From the NCBI GenBank assembly GCA_037126765.1, contig JBBCBC010000033.1, positions 10,988,085 through 11,052,084 on the forward strand: a DNA stretch of 64,000 nucleotides, read 5' to 3'. Below, one piece after another: positions 22,225 to 32,899 of the stretch. Source of the stretch: Stenogyne calaminthoides. Taxonomy: Eukaryota > Streptophyta > Magnoliopsida > Lamiales > Lamiaceae. Each line of letters starts with the position of its first letter. The first letter of the stretch is position 1. The notes under the pieces were generated by a model that did no database searches, was not told the DNA's origin, and saw only the letters and a program-made list of their open reading frames with translations. The position numbers were made by a program, and so were the translations under genes.

Positions 22225-23685
22225 TGTTGGGAAATGAATTTAATAAAGAAGATTTTGATTAGATCCCAAAACCCCTGAGTATGACATGTTCAGGATAATC
22301 TTGATAGATGAGTCATGATTCAGTTTTAGAGTGTTCATGATGTTATCTGCACAATGTATAGTCAGCAGATATAGATCATGATAGATTCTGAATATTCAAG
22401 ACTCAAGAAGTTTCAAGAAAAAGTTTCAAGATGAAACCGAAAGTTTTCAAGACTCAAAGGTGAAACCGAGAATCAAGACTCCTCAGATGAGATCGAAGTT
22501 TCAAGACTCAAGCAGAAATCGAGAATCAAGACTCAAAGATGAGATCGAGAATTTGAAGACTCAAAGATGAGATCGATTAATCAAGACTCAAGATGAAATC
22601 GAGAAATCAAGACTCAAGATGAAGACTCAAGATATCAATCAAGATATCTCGCTAATCAAGACTCGTAAGATTGAAGATATCAAGATCGAAGACAAAGGAT
22701 ATCAAGGCACAAGAATTATCAAGACTCAAGAATATATCAATGCTCAAGATAACTGAATATTCAAGCGTAAGAAACCGAGGAATATAGCTGGAATCCAAAT
22801 GGACGGACCAATGAGAGGAAGACAACCAAACCAAAAAGTCGCAGAACTTACAAAGAATAATATGGATTTGAATGTGATTCTCTCCAACGGTAACATTCAA
22901 ATCCATACTATAAATACAAGTTCTTCCTACATTATTACGTGTGGAAGTGCGGAGAAGATAGCAACAATGCTACAGAGCTAAGAGAACATATACCCAAGCT
23001 TTTCCACCATAGAACACAAGTCTGTAGATATACAAATATATTCAAAGAGTGTTCTAGAACCCAATCTAAGCAACCCACGATGTATCCTACGCTTAGAGAG
23101 ATTTTTCCAACCTTAGCATTGAGGCTAAACAAATGTAAGGGAAAATCTCACCATAGTTGGAGACAACACCAAACCCAAACTCCATTCTCGTAAGAGATAA
23201 CTAGTGGTGAAGTGAGGTAGTTGTTAGGCAATCCCGAGTGAGGGTGATAAGTCCCGTTGGAGTGTGAACTCGTTAAATATCTAGAGGCGAGCCCGAGAGG
23301 GTGATAAGTCCAGAGGCGAGCCCGAGAGGGTGATAAGTCCAGTTTGAGTTAGTAAACTACAGAGGTAGTCAGAAACCTCAAAGTAGAAAGGTTAGTAAAC
23401 TACAGAGGTAGTCAGAAAGCCTTAGGAAGTGTTTGAAGGAATTTCCCTAGGAACAGGGAGAGTGGATGTAGGAGCTTGAGTCTCCGAACCACTATACATT
23501 GTTGTGTTCTTTACTGCTTTACGTTCTTATCTTGTCATATGCATTCGATCATAAGCAAAACACAACACATGAGCTTAAAAGAGAAAAATCTGGAATCACC
23601 ATTCCTTCACCCCTGTTTTTATATGCATCGCTTGTCATGTTATGCTTCAGCACGCGCAAAATGGGTTTTTCCACCGGGACCAACA
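22225..23685 (+). repeat. 3' LTR of 4.1-kb element
   Basis: 1461 bp. Nearly identical to the 5' LTR from about 22860 to the end, but strongly altered from about 22300 to 22800, where CAG/CTG words are replaced. TATA at 22909-22916, stem-loop at 23461-23493. Confidence 0.9.
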
Positions 23686-23839
23686 CTTATTATCGGCTTG
23701 TCTACAGAGAATCAAAGTTTAAATCAAATTTGTCATATATCCACTGTTAGTTCTATATTTATGTGAACCACAATAATTTAAAAAAATTAAAATGCATTTT
23801 TTTCTTTATACAAACTACAAAAAAAAAAAATTAAACAAG

Positions 23840-23868
23840 GCCCGTGCATTGCACGGGCAAAATACTAG
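23840..23868 (+). mobile_element. Helitron 3' terminus
   Basis: A perfect hairpin GCCCGTGCA-T-TGCACGGGC (23840-23858) stands 6 nt before CTAG (23865-23868), which is followed by T. This is the best Helitron-type end in the window. The body would extend left, with the 4.1-kb LTR element inserted just inside it. The 5' end was not identified. Confidence 0.65.
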
Positions 23869-24503
23869 TTATTTAAATGTGTAGTAGATTGTAAGATGTG
23901 ATAGAAGAGAGAGAGAGAGAGAGGGACAGAGGGACGGAGGGAGGGAGGGAGAGAGAGAGGTAAAGAGAAAAAAAGGAACATGTTTTGCAAAAAAGAAAAA
24001 TGAGAAGCTTATATTGGGACATCTGTTTTGGCAAAATGTGTAGCTTATAAGGGAACATGCGAGTATACTTTTAACGATTATGATTGAATTTAATGATTTT
24101 ATTTGTCTTCCATAATATACTAGAAAATATAATTTATTGTTTGTTTTTAGAACCATGTAAAACTCTCTAAAATAAATAACAAATGTAAAAAATATAATTT
24201 ATTGTTTGTTTATAGAACCATGTAAAACTTTCTAAAATAAATAACAAATGTAATTAGAGTACTTTCAGAATTTCCTTTTGAACATGTTAGAGAATTATTT
24301 GGGGCTCTATAAAATTTTACAGTCGGGAGTTGTGAACTTATAATAGCTCCTATAAGAATAATCAACAAACTACCATCTTTATCAACAAGCTCAATTTGTA
24401 ACCGAGTACTAAAACCTGATTTTAATTTGATGTTAATATCATGTAAGACATATCAAAATAAAATAGTTTATGTCTAAATACCAAAAGCTGAATAAGTACT
24501 TGA
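23869..24503. other. AT-rich spacer with microsatellite and tandem duplication
   Basis: No gene seen. A GA-rich microsatellite lies at about 23905-23960. A 65-bp unit (AATATAATTTATTGTTTG...) is tandemly duplicated at about 24124-24253. Confidence 0.75.
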
Positions 24504-25737
24504 TGTTAGAAATTGGTTATGAAAATGGATGTTGACCCAATATTGACCAGGTTTCGAGTAGATTAATTTGAGTATCTATATGCTCAAAACCAATTTTCGG
24601 TGAATGAGATATTAGTACATTAAGTTGGCATTTGTTGTGTAATAGTTGAAGAGGAAATTTGAGGGGGGAAGAAATCCCATTCTATCCACATTAAAAAATT
24701 AGAAAGGAAATGGTTTCCTTATTAATAGACTTGTGGTATGGAAAGTTAATTTGACTAAAGTCTTCATGGTGGTGCTACGGTTAGCCCGAAAGGCTAACCC
24801 AAAAGAGTCTATTGACCGCACATGCACGTCGCACTAGTCGCATTTTGGGCGCTTAGAGGCGCACGTACACGTCATCACGAGGAGCTGAGGAGCCTTTATT
24901 TCTCGGAGACTAAAGGCTCGGTCATGGTTCGTGGATGCGGACCGCGGGACTCAAGCCTGCTGCACCGTGCTCGCACAACTCGTTGGATTCGAACCTGGGT
25001 CGGTGCGATGACTCGCAGCAAGAGAGTGCGCGCACGCTGTGACAATCTGGGATCGAACTCGCGATCCCGAGCGGATGGACGCGACGGTTTGCGAGCATAT
25101 GACCCATATTGGGTCCGCGGACCGGTTCGATCGAACCACGTGCCGGGGCTGAGCCGCCCCGTGCGAAAGGGTGCGATCCGGGCTTTTGGATCTAGATTTG
25201 ATCCTAAAGACAAAATCGGAGGGCCCAGATTCTTCCTGTCTAGAAAATTACACTTATTCACCAGAAGACACCACAACTCTTCAACTTCTATAAATTCAGT
25301 CCCCAGAAATCATTTCATCCATCCGAAAATCGCAAAGCTTTCAGTGCATACAAAAGCATTCTAGCAATCTAGATTTCTGCATTGTAGTCGTGTCAAGAAA
25401 GTTTCGAATACCCGAGTCCGTTCGCCGATGGCTTCCGATTCGTAGTGAAACGATCGTGAAGTTTTTAAAGTCATTATATCTTGGGGGCGATTGCCATTGA
25501 TACCGTATGGCACCGGAGTACGGGGCAATATCTTCTTACGGAAAGAGAGTCCAAATCTTGTCTCGACTTTTCGTATTGAGTCTATTTTCTGCATCATCTT
25601 CGTCTACACACACAACACCATTTATCTAACATTTGATACAATAATTAAGCCATAACATTTTGCTTATATGGATTATTCATAAATATTCAAAATAAAATAG
25701 CTTACGTCTCAATACCAAAAGCTGAATAAGTACTTGA
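24454..25737 (+). repeat. ancestral tandem duplication split by the solo LTR
   Basis: The flank CAAAATAAAATAG...AAGTACTTGA at 24454-24503 recurs at 25688-25737. The sequence TACAATNATTAAGCCATAACATTTTGC follows both the LTR (from 25637) and the second copy. The LTR therefore landed inside the first unit of an existing tandem pair. Confidence 0.75.
24504..25631 (+). mobile_element. GC-rich solo LTR
   Basis: Starts TGTTAGAAATTGG (24504) and ends TTATCTAACA (25631), with 5-bp flanks CTTGA (24499-24503) and TTTGA (25632-25636), one mismatch. TATAAATT at 25289-25296 suggests plus orientation. About 24780-25200 is GC- and CpG-rich and contains ORFs of up to 180 codons on both strands that match nothing I recognise. 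No primer site or pol. Confidence 0.7.
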
Positions 25738-26720
25738 TACAATCATTAAGCCATAACATTTTGCATATATGTATTATTCATAGGAATATAACTCACTCAT
25801 TGCTAATATTTTGAAATACACGCCTTTTAAATATGTATACATGTTATCATTCAATAATTTGTAGTGGAGTAGAGTGCCCTCTCTCGTCTCTACATGCTAC
25901 ACATACATATTCTCAAGTTTGTAAAACAAGTAGTTAGTTGGTATGCATGTGTTTATACATCTTGGATTTGGATTTCCCTTAATAACCTTTTGACCGTACT
26001 TTCTCCAACGATATCCATCTCAAGAATATCAATTTCACTCTTTATTTAAAGAATAATTTTTGGTTCTTGCCCAGACCTTGCAGTACCACTAGTTTCATGA
26101 CTTGGACCAATGAGCAAACTCTCTCTTGTTTTCCTAGAATGGTCAACCATTGTTACAATTACAAAATTACATATATTTTTTATCCACTAAATTATCCTTT
26201 TAATTAAAAAATTTTATACAATTTTTTATCCTTATAGTGTCATATACCTTCCTGATACACCTCCCCATCCCACCATTTCTCTAGGAATTTCAACGTTGCG
26301 ACATAAGGCTGGGAAGCCAATCCCATCCCCTGTTCCCGTGGATACCATCTTTGCAGGGATTCCCTATTCCCTGTTTATTATAAATATTTTATATTTTTTT
26401 AATATATTTTTATTACATTTTATGAAAATTATTTAAAAATTTCGCAGGGATTCCTATTACCTATTTTACATATTTTATATTTTTTAATATATTTTATATT
26501 TTTTAATATATTTTTATTATGTTTAATGCAAATTATTTAAAAATACATACTCGAGAGTCCACTAATTCTATTTTCATACTTTTGGACATTAATTTTTTTT
26601 AAAAATCGATAAAGTAAGGGTATTATGAGATATTGTAGCTCATTTATATAAACTGATTACTTGTGAATGAAATACAACGACAATTGAAATAATTAAGTGA
26701 TGATGGGAGGATAATAATAA
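25738..26720. other. AT-rich intergenic DNA
   Basis: No gene supported. At about 26378-26540, repeats of TATTTTATATTTTTTAATATA alternate with CAGGGATTCC(C)TATT, a diverged tandem arrangement. Confidence 0.7.
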
Positions 26721-26955
26721 GTCTAAGTCTTGTATGCACCCGGGTGCACCGTGCACTCATAGTGCATTTTAGAAGCGTGCAACTTGTTATGCTGAAAAGT
26801 GCGACTTATTTACATAGAAAAGTGCAACTGTTAATATGGGAACATAGTTGCATGTTTCTGTTTGGAATAGTTGCACGTTTTTATTTTGTATAATTGCACG
26901 CTTTTAAAATGCACTATGAGTGCACGGTGCACCCGGGTGCATATAAGACCCACTC
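26721..26955. mobile_element. Mutator-type MITE, near-complete hairpin
   Basis: Perfect 9-bp flanks TAATAATAA (26712-26720 and 26956-26964). The terminal inverted repeats include TATGCACCCGGGTGCACC, then GTGCACTCATAGTGCATTTTA, almost identical in both arms for about 50 bp. Several AGTTGCAC/GTGCAACT words make most of the 235 bp foldable. A 9-bp duplication points to Mutator. No coding capacity. Confidence 0.8.
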
Positions 26956-27589
26956 TAATAATAAAGTGTGTCTTTATAAAAGGTAATGAGAATAAATTTG
27001 ATATACAGACAAATAAGGCAAGTGAAAATAAATTTGATGGAGAAAATATAATATAAAATATATTAATAAATATTAAATTATATAAAAGTAATTATGATGA
27101 CATAATATTAATACGTAGAACTGGGCAGAGAGATCCCATTTTTTTGGATATAAGTTAGGCATATTACGTTTTAATACTTTAAAAAGAGTGAGATGTTGAT
27201 TTATGTTGTATGGTACATTCTCATATGAATTTTTATTTTAAATAAATTAAAAAAAAATATTGAAGGAAAGGGTTTAACGGGAAGTGATTTTGTGGGGTGT
27301 GGGTCAATAAAATTTACAAAGGTATTTTGAACAATTAACAATAAAGTTGGTAGAAAAGAGATAAATAAAAAGAATTTTGTGTTTATACATTGCAGTATGA
27401 TATAGTGATTAGATGATGAGGTGGATGGTACCTCCTTTTGGGATTGTTGGTGTGATCATCTCCTCCTCCACATGCCCTTTGGGTTTACCTGATCATTTAG
27501 TTGTTCATTAAATATAGGTGGTGTGGAGATGGAGATTTTTCCATATTGTGGATAAATCAACAACATTCAACATCTCATTATTATTATTA

Positions 27590-27616
27590 CTAGTATATTA
27601 CCCGTGCGTTGCACAG
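27590..27616 (-). mobile_element. Helitron-like 3' terminus
   Basis: On the minus strand, the hairpin GTGCAACGCAC (within 27601-27616) precedes CTAG (27590-27593), then T. Same family as the ends at 9407, 16917 and 23840. Confidence 0.5.
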
Positions 27617-28481
27617 TTTATGAGTATAAAATAAATATAATATGAAATGTATTTATTTTTGTGTTAAATAAATTATAAAAATTATTGTACTTATAATTAT
27701 AATAAGAATCTTTTTTTTCATTTTTTTTTATTTTTTTTATTTTTTTTCATTTCGATGCAACACACGATTTATGAATGTATTATGCTTTTGCAATCAGGCA
27801 TGGGAAAATGGATGACGCTTCAACTGCTTAAAAAATTTGCATTGTTAAATAATACTACAACTTTAAAGGTATTTTTTTTTTACAATTTTGAATTATTTCC
27901 TTCTAAACCACTTTGATTTTCATATATTATCGTCTTCCCAATTCTCATTGTATGTCAAAAATTTTAAATTGTATATAACTACACATGATTGAAATTGACC
28001 TCCTTAAGAAAGTTCAAGATTTTTAATAATTGTCAATAATTCTAATTTATGGTCACACCATAAGATATCATTAGTCAAAATTATCTTTCTAAGATGTTAA
28101 AGAGAGTATACTATCTGATGAAGTCAGTGTTACTCCTGAAATCAACACTCTTTGTCTTAAGTTAGTCTTGATTAATATTTTTTTCTTAATGTGGGTACCA
28201 AACTTCATCACAATCAACCCAGTGTCGTTTTACAATCCAATGCCTAATGTCAACTGTACATGCAACTAATTCATTGTAATTGGACTCAATAATGAACCTA
28301 CATGTCCTATGTTGGGATCAAGTGCGTCCATAGTTTTTTTTAAGTATATGTTATACTATATATTATAATTATTATGAGTAATACTTATATGTATATAATG
28401 ACTTAAATGAGTGTTTAACAGTGTTATAGTTAGTTAATCATGTAAATATTTCATCTAAAAATATTTGTAGCTCTGTTATAT

Positions 28482-28539
28482 ATATTCACTATCACTATTT
28501 AAAAAATCAAATATTTTTTAAGATAGTGATAGTGTATAT
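28482..28539. repeat. imperfect 26-bp inverted repeat
   Basis: CACTATCACTAT...AAAAAAT and its reverse complement, separated by 3 nt, with one mismatch and a small bulge. Could form a hairpin or be a tiny MITE. No target duplication noted. Confidence 0.65.
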
Positions 28540-28697
28540 GCATAATCATGACACTAAGGTTGTGTTTGTTTTGGGACTCAGACAAATGGACTTAGAGCTT
28601 TGCGCTCCCCGTCTCATACGAGTTTGAGATTTAAAGTTTGATTTTTAAATCTTACATTCAATCCACAACTAAAAATACATATAAAACCTATTAGAAA

Positions 28698-30284
28698 TAA
28701 GTACTACTATGTCCAAAATGGCCCATCAAATACTCTTAGGTCCAAAATTAAAATTAGAGTACTCATAGGTCCAAAAGTGTGTTTGAAAAGCCTATTATAC
28801 CCCCACTTCCCCTATAATCTGCCACTCCTGGATCATTTCTCATTCCTCTCTCTCTAGCTCCTCAACTCTCTCTAAAAAAAATGCCTCTTCTCCTCTCCCC
28901 AGAAAATGGTCGCCGCCTGTAGCACACACCACCACCACTGTGCTTGACGCCATCATCAACAACCTCGACTCCAAAAATACGCCTTCCTCTCTCTCTCTAG
29001 CCAAAAAAATTGGGTCCCTCTCATTTCTCTCCCTCTCTCTCTCTCTAACCAAAAAACTCGCTGGTGGTAAGTTGCAGCAGACCTTTGGTCTTATTTTTGG
29101 GCGGTCTTTGGTGGATGTGGTGAGGGGGCGGCGACGGAGACGAAGCGAAAGGTGAAGTTTTATTTGTTATTTTTGTTTTAGATCTGTGATTTGTGTTTTC
29201 TTTGTGTGTAGTCTTTGTTGATTTTTTTTAATTTTTTGGGGATTTGGACTAGGCTTTTGGTAAAGAAAGGCTGATGTGAAGGAGGTGAAGACAAAAGATG
29301 ATAGATTAGGCTTTCGGTCAATTTTTGGATTAGGATTTTTGGTCTATATCTGATTTTTTAAGATGGAAGATGATGGATCTGGATTATGTATTTTGAAATT
29401 TGTTTGAATCTGAAAGTTATCCCCGTGAAGATTTAATTTGCTTGATTTTTTCTTTTTAATCTGAGTTTAGATATAGGATTTGGATCTTTGAATTGTTTTT
29501 TTGCAGATTTTTTGGAACATATTGGTTATGCATATATTCATAATTTAATGAACAGATTCATGTATCTATTCATGTATTCGTGCATATGTGCATGTAGAAA
29601 ATTATATTTTTATATTTAAATATGTATTTTTTTGTAATTTTTTATGTATTTTTTAGAAGACTAATGGATGTAAAGATTTGGATTTTAAATATAAATTTAG
29701 TATGTTGTTTAATTTAGATTAGATTTTTTTTTTTTGTAGAGATTCATGATATTTTTGCACATGTTCATGAATTTACGCATATGTGCATGACGAATGATAA
29801 GAAAACTTGCTATTCTTTTTGTATACGGAAGAAAATTTTGGATTTTGGATTTAAATATGTAAAGTTTTTTAGAGATGGTGTATTTTTGAGAGATAAAATT
29901 TTGGCGAACAAAACTATGGAAGAAAATACGTAAGAAAATATGATGAATGATAAATTTTTTAGAGATAGTGTATTTTTTTCAAAATCTAAATAAGAAGAGA
30001 ATATTGAAGAGTTTTTGTGAAGTAGGAGAGAGAGAGAGGGGGATGTGTAATAATTGGGAGAGAGGGAGGGAGATTGAGTGTAATAAAATGCTGTATGGGG
30101 AATGATGAAAAAAAATCAAATCAGTAAAGTAGGAGAGAGAAGGGTGAAGGAGCCGGTTGCAAAGAGAAGGAAGAAGGGGGTATTAATGTCGTTACACAAC
30201 CCCTTTTGGACCTACTAGTATTTTTTTAAAGTGTTTGGACCTATAAGTACTTAATAGATCAATTTTGGACCTTAAAGTCACTTA
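28698..30284. mobile_element. Mutator-like element with long inverted ends
   Basis: The ends carry about 90 bp of inverted similarity with repeated TAGGTCCAAA words (left from TAAGTACTACTATGTCC, right in reverse complement TAAGTGACTTTAAGGTCC). Long degenerate ends and a gene-like leader just inside (CT-rich, 28830-29060) fit a non-autonomous MULE. A GC-richer patch at about 28900-29155 may be captured exon sequence but shows no protein I recognise. No transposase. The target duplication is unclear. Confidence 0.5.
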
Positions 30285-30384
30285 CTCTAATAATAATAAT
30301 AATAATAATCTATACATATCTAATAACAAAATGTTGGGTCAAAATATTGTTAAAATTTTTTAATAAAATTTTAAGAATCTTAAC

Positions 30385-30480
30385 AAATTTGATGTAGATC
30401 AAATGGTATAACAAATATTTTTTTATCTTCTTTGTATATAAGAGGTACAAGGTTCAATTCCCCATATCTACCACATATAT
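30385..30480 (+). mobile_element. tRNA-derived SINE-like fragment
   Basis: An A-box-like TAGATCAAATGG (30395-30406) and a B-box-like GGTTCAATTCC (30451-30461), in order and on one strand, suggest a tRNA-derived RNA polymerase III promoter. Spacing is slightly long and no tail or duplication was defined. Confidence 0.35.
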
Positions 30481-31687
30481 ATACTAATTATTTTTGAATA
30501 TTTTCTAAATTATTAATATTATTTTTGAATTTTTAAATCAGATCTATATATAAATATATAATAACAAAATATTGTACTAAAAAAAATCAAGAAAAAAATA
30601 ATTACAAATTTTTGAACTAAATCTATTTATACATATATAATAACCAAATATTATACAAAAAAATTCTACAAAAAAATTATTGCAAATTTATCATAAAATT
30701 TTAAAAGTGGCACATTAATGATTAATAATATAAAATGTTATATTTTGTAGTTGATATGGATTTTTTTTTAAAACCAGTTACTCCCATTTTTTTTTAGGTT
30801 GCTCACTCGATTTTGATAGGTTTTTAATGAGGAAATTCTTTATTAATATTTGAATATAATAAAATAGCTTTTTAAGGGTATTTTGTCAATTTTAGTAAAT
30901 ACAATAAAAAAATAAATTACTTTTGTATGTAATTATTGGTGACATGTGATGTAATTTAGTGATGTTTGTAAGGGAAAGCATGAAATATATAGTTACTTTA
31001 TTGCTATTTTGAGTATGTGATAAAAATATGAATTTTTGGATTTTGAGCAATCTAAAAAAGACGAGGAGTATTATATATATAAAAATGTATAATTTATATA
31101 CTTATTTGTATAATAATATTACATGATATTAGATTTAAATTGATTAGTCCAATTATCATAAGTTAGTTGCATGAGCTATTGATATTAGACTTAAATTGTT
31201 AGTTGAATAATTTTTAATTAAATTATTAGTTGACGTTATTAGTTGAATTGTAAAATGACACTAGGTTGGTTGTGATAAAGCTTGATTTGTTTACTTATTT
31301 GTATGATTATTTTATAGGATATAATATTTAAATTGATTAGTCCAATCATGGACGAATCCAGAAAACTATCATGATGGGGGGCACAAAAATAAATAAGTAT
31401 AAAATAGTAAATTTTCCTGTGAACCCGGGTTCACATGAATTCTATTCTTTTAAGGTGCGTTTGTTTTGGGATTTAAGTGTGCGGAGCAAGTCAAGGTTTT
31501 AGAATTCAGGGATTTAGAATCATTGATGAATAGTAAATGTATGTGTTTGTTTTGGAATTTGAGTAGGGTGAGATTTAACTTTATGTCAAATCAATATTTA
31601 ATAATGATTGATATTGTATTATTATATTATATTGAAAATAGTAAGAAAGTGGAAAAAGTGTGATGTATTGAAAATAGTAATAATAGG
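30481..31687. other. AT-rich spacer between inverted MULE copies
   Basis: No gene seen. Two GCGTTTGTTTTGGGATTT-like motifs (31455, 31545) resemble ends of small DNA transposons but were not paired. Confidence 0.6.
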
Positions 31688-32393
31688 TTGAGTAAGTGAC
31701 TTTAAGGTCCAAAATTGACCTATTAAGTACTTATAGGTCCAAACACTTTTAAAAAATACTAGTAGGTCCAAAAAGGGTTTTGTAAAGACATTAATACCCC
31801 CTTCTTCATTCTCTTTGCAATCGGCTCCTTCACCCTTCTCTCTCCTACTTTACTGATTTGATTTTTTTTCATCATTCCCCATACAACATTTTATTACACT
31901 CAATCTCCCCCTCTCTCTCCCAATTATTACACAACCCCCTCTCTCTCCCAATTATTACACAACCCCCTCTCTCTCTCCTACTTCACAAAAACTCTTCAAT
32001 ATTCTCTTCTTATTTAGATTTTGAAAAAAATACACCATCTCAAAAAAAATTATCATTCATCATATTTTCTTACGTATTTTCTTCCATATTTTCGTTCGTA
32101 AAAAATTTCTCTCTAAAAAATACACCATCTCTCAAAAACTTTACATATTTAAATCCAAAATCCAAAATTTTCTTCCGTATACAAAAAGAATAGCAAGTTT
32201 TCTTATCATTCGTCATGCACATATGCGTAAATTCATGAACAAATTCATGAACATGTGCAAAAATATCACGAATCTCTAAAAAAAATTCTAATCTAAATTA
32301 AACAACATAACAAATTTATATTTAAAATCCAAATCTTTACATCCATTAGTCTTCTATAAAATACATAAAAAATTACAAAAAAAATACATATTT
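31688..32393. mobile_element. inverted second copy of the Mutator-like element, truncated
   Basis: Starts TAAGTGACTTTAAGGTCC and matches the reverse complement of 30284-29600 closely, including the CTCTCTCC-rich part and ACATATGCGTAAATTCATGAAC. It breaks off exactly where a copia LTR begins (32394). Confidence 0.8.
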
Positions 32394-32704
32394 GTTATAA
32401 AACTAATGGAAATATTGAGTATTGAAAGAGAAGAGAGTAGAAAAGAAGACAACGTTTGTTGACCCAGTTCATCACAAGGACTACATCTGGGGGCGACCAA
32501 GCCAGGAGGGTTTCAATCTCTTTTTCTTGTACAAATGAAGGTGGCATACCACCTATTTATAGTGAGCTTCATACAAAGATACATGAATGATAATTAATAC
32601 AAGAATATGAATGGATCATTCTAGGATGATCTAACTGTAATGTCTATACATGTAGTTTGGAGAACCCAAGGGACATCCACATTATTCTCAATTATTTCGT
32701 AACA
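32394..32704 (-). repeat. 3' LTR of minus-strand copia element
   Basis: 311 bp, ends TGTTAT...CGTAACA. TATA box on the minus strand at 32553-32562 (CTATAAATAG). Stem-loop at 32463-32491. Confidence 0.8.
32463..32491 (-). promoter_or_regulatory. conserved LTR stem-loop, type CCCAG/CTGGG
   Basis: Minus strand: CCCAG, ATGTAG, TCCTTGTGA, TGAA, CTGGG. Same plan as the elements at 16715 and 37826, with a 2-bp inner stem. Confidence 0.55.
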
Positions 32705-32899
32705 CTCCCCCTTGGATGTCCATCATAACACAAGGGATATGTCTCGTTAAAAAAAAATTCTCTAGAGAAAATCAGTGGGACAAAACTTTAGCAAGGGAAA
32801 AAGAGTACATACTACTCCATATACTATTTCTCCCCCTGATTCAAATATCATTTGAAATTCCTTAACCGACGCATTTCAGTATGCTTCACCAATTTTTCA

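Larger units (their letters stand above)
19563..23685 (+). mobile_element. non-autonomous 4.1-kb LTR retrotransposon
   Basis: LTRs at 19563-21017 and 22225-23685 start TGTTGGGAAATG and end ACCAACA. Identical CTTAT flanks (19558-19562, 23686-23690) are the target duplication. A primer-site-like GGTATCAGAGC follows the 5' LTR and the polypurine tract AAAAAGGGGGAAAT precedes the 3' LTR. The 1.2-kb interior has no gag or pol, so movement would depend on another element. The tract, LTR start and stem-loop match the Sirevirus-like element at 40064-52422, its likely helper family. Confidence 0.9.
26965..28697. other. AT-rich intergenic DNA
   Basis: No gene supported. It holds a Helitron-like end (27590-27616), T-rich tracts near 27710-27750 and an imperfect hairpin at 28482-28539. 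Confidence 0.7.

Noticed and set aside
22300..22800. Repeat-induced point mutation or cytosine deamination as the cause of CAG/CTG loss
   Set aside because: Those processes give C-to-T or G-to-A transitions. The changes here are swaps, insertions and deletions within the trinucleotide, with the neighbouring cytosines left intact.
24822..25364. 180-codon ORF with an opposing 126-codon ORF
   Set aside because: Inside the GC-rich part of a solo LTR, both strands open, no recognisable domain, flanked by LTR ends and a target duplication.
28840..29155. Small Ser/Leu-rich and Arg/Glu-rich ORFs
   Set aside because: Generated by CT/GA microsatellite-like sequence just inside a Mutator-like end. No conserved domain seen.
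30395..30461. A true tRNA gene
   Set aside because: Box A and box B resemble polymerase III boxes, but no cloverleaf can be formed. Kept only as a weak SINE-like call.
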